NCBI GenBank assembly: GCA_029942265.1 | Contig: JAOZTO010000009.1 | Coordinates: 8,907 to 15,168, forward strand | Direction of reading: 5' to 3' | DNA from: Desulfocapsa sp. | Lineage (GTDB): Bacteria; Desulfobacterota; Desulfobulbia; Desulfobulbales; Desulfocapsaceae | DNA: 6,262 nucleotides | Shown: positions 6,123 to 6,262 of the stretch, piece after piece | Position numbering within the stretch: the stretch's first letter is position 1 | Layout: each line of letters begins with the position of its first letter | Translations under genes and position numbers: made by a program | Notes under the pieces: model-generated | The model's database searches: none | Told to the model about the DNA's origin: nothing | The model's input: only the letters and a program-made list of their open reading frames with translations

Positions 6123-6262
6123 TGCGTGACGGAGTCAAGCCTTGCCCCCGATGCTTACCTTTTCTATTTCACCACTTTTCCCCCACACACCTATTGGATC
6201 GAACGACGATGGGGTGCTAGCCTAATACTTACACCTTCTTTTCATGACAAGACAATATCGAT
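6123..6262. other. Region with no recognised gene
   Basis: After the hairpin I see no supported coding region or RNA gene up to the window end. A plus-strand 20-codon frame near 6151 lacks a ribosome binding site. An ATG at 6244 opens a frame that runs off the window end, also without a visible ribosome binding site, so whether it is the next gene cannot be told. Confidence 0.4.

Noticed and set aside
6104..6138. Minus-strand promoter TTGACT (6138-6133) with TATAAT (6109-6104)
   Set aside because: The spacing is 23 nt, too long for a sigma70 promoter, and no minus-strand gene follows nearby.

Overview
The window comes from a Gram-negative (outer-membrane-bearing) bacterium with moderately AT-rich DNA. 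Two tandem outer-membrane beta-barrel proteases of the omptin family, both ending in a C-terminal Phe, show an outer membrane. A periplasmic D,D-carboxypeptidase fits the same envelope. The chorismate synthase is the short type whose motif wording resembles Bacteroidetes proteins. Omptins are best known from enterobacteria, so the host lineage is not settled here; a Bacteroidetes/Fibrobacterota-like or other non-enterobacterial host is a guess.

Layout. Positions 1-597 (+) hold the 3' part of a glycerophosphodiester phosphodiesterase whose start lies outside the window. It converges, with only 6 bp between stop codons, on a four-gene minus-strand run. In transcription order that run is omptin 1 (4383-3388), omptin 2 (3369-2383), a secreted protein of unknown function (2375-1629) and chorismate synthase aroC (1581-604). 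Gaps within the run are 18, 7 and 47 nt and no terminator is visible, so a single transcript is likely. A 254-bp divergent region (4384-4637) separates it from a plus-strand pair: a serine D-Ala-D-Ala carboxypeptidase (4638-5735) and a small DUF2892-type membrane protein (5840-6070). A perfect 12-bp inverted repeat (6087-6122) follows, then about 140 bp in which no gene is recognised.

The genes form a cell-envelope neighbourhood (lipid-headgroup diester hydrolysis, surface proteolysis, peptidoglycan trimming) with a shikimate-pathway gene at the end of the protease run. The most interesting part is the omptin pair. The catalytic Asp-Asp/Asp-His residues are kept in both, but residues that in OmpT/Pla set basic-residue specificity and lipopolysaccharide binding are changed. 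A secreted protein of unknown function lies directly downstream.
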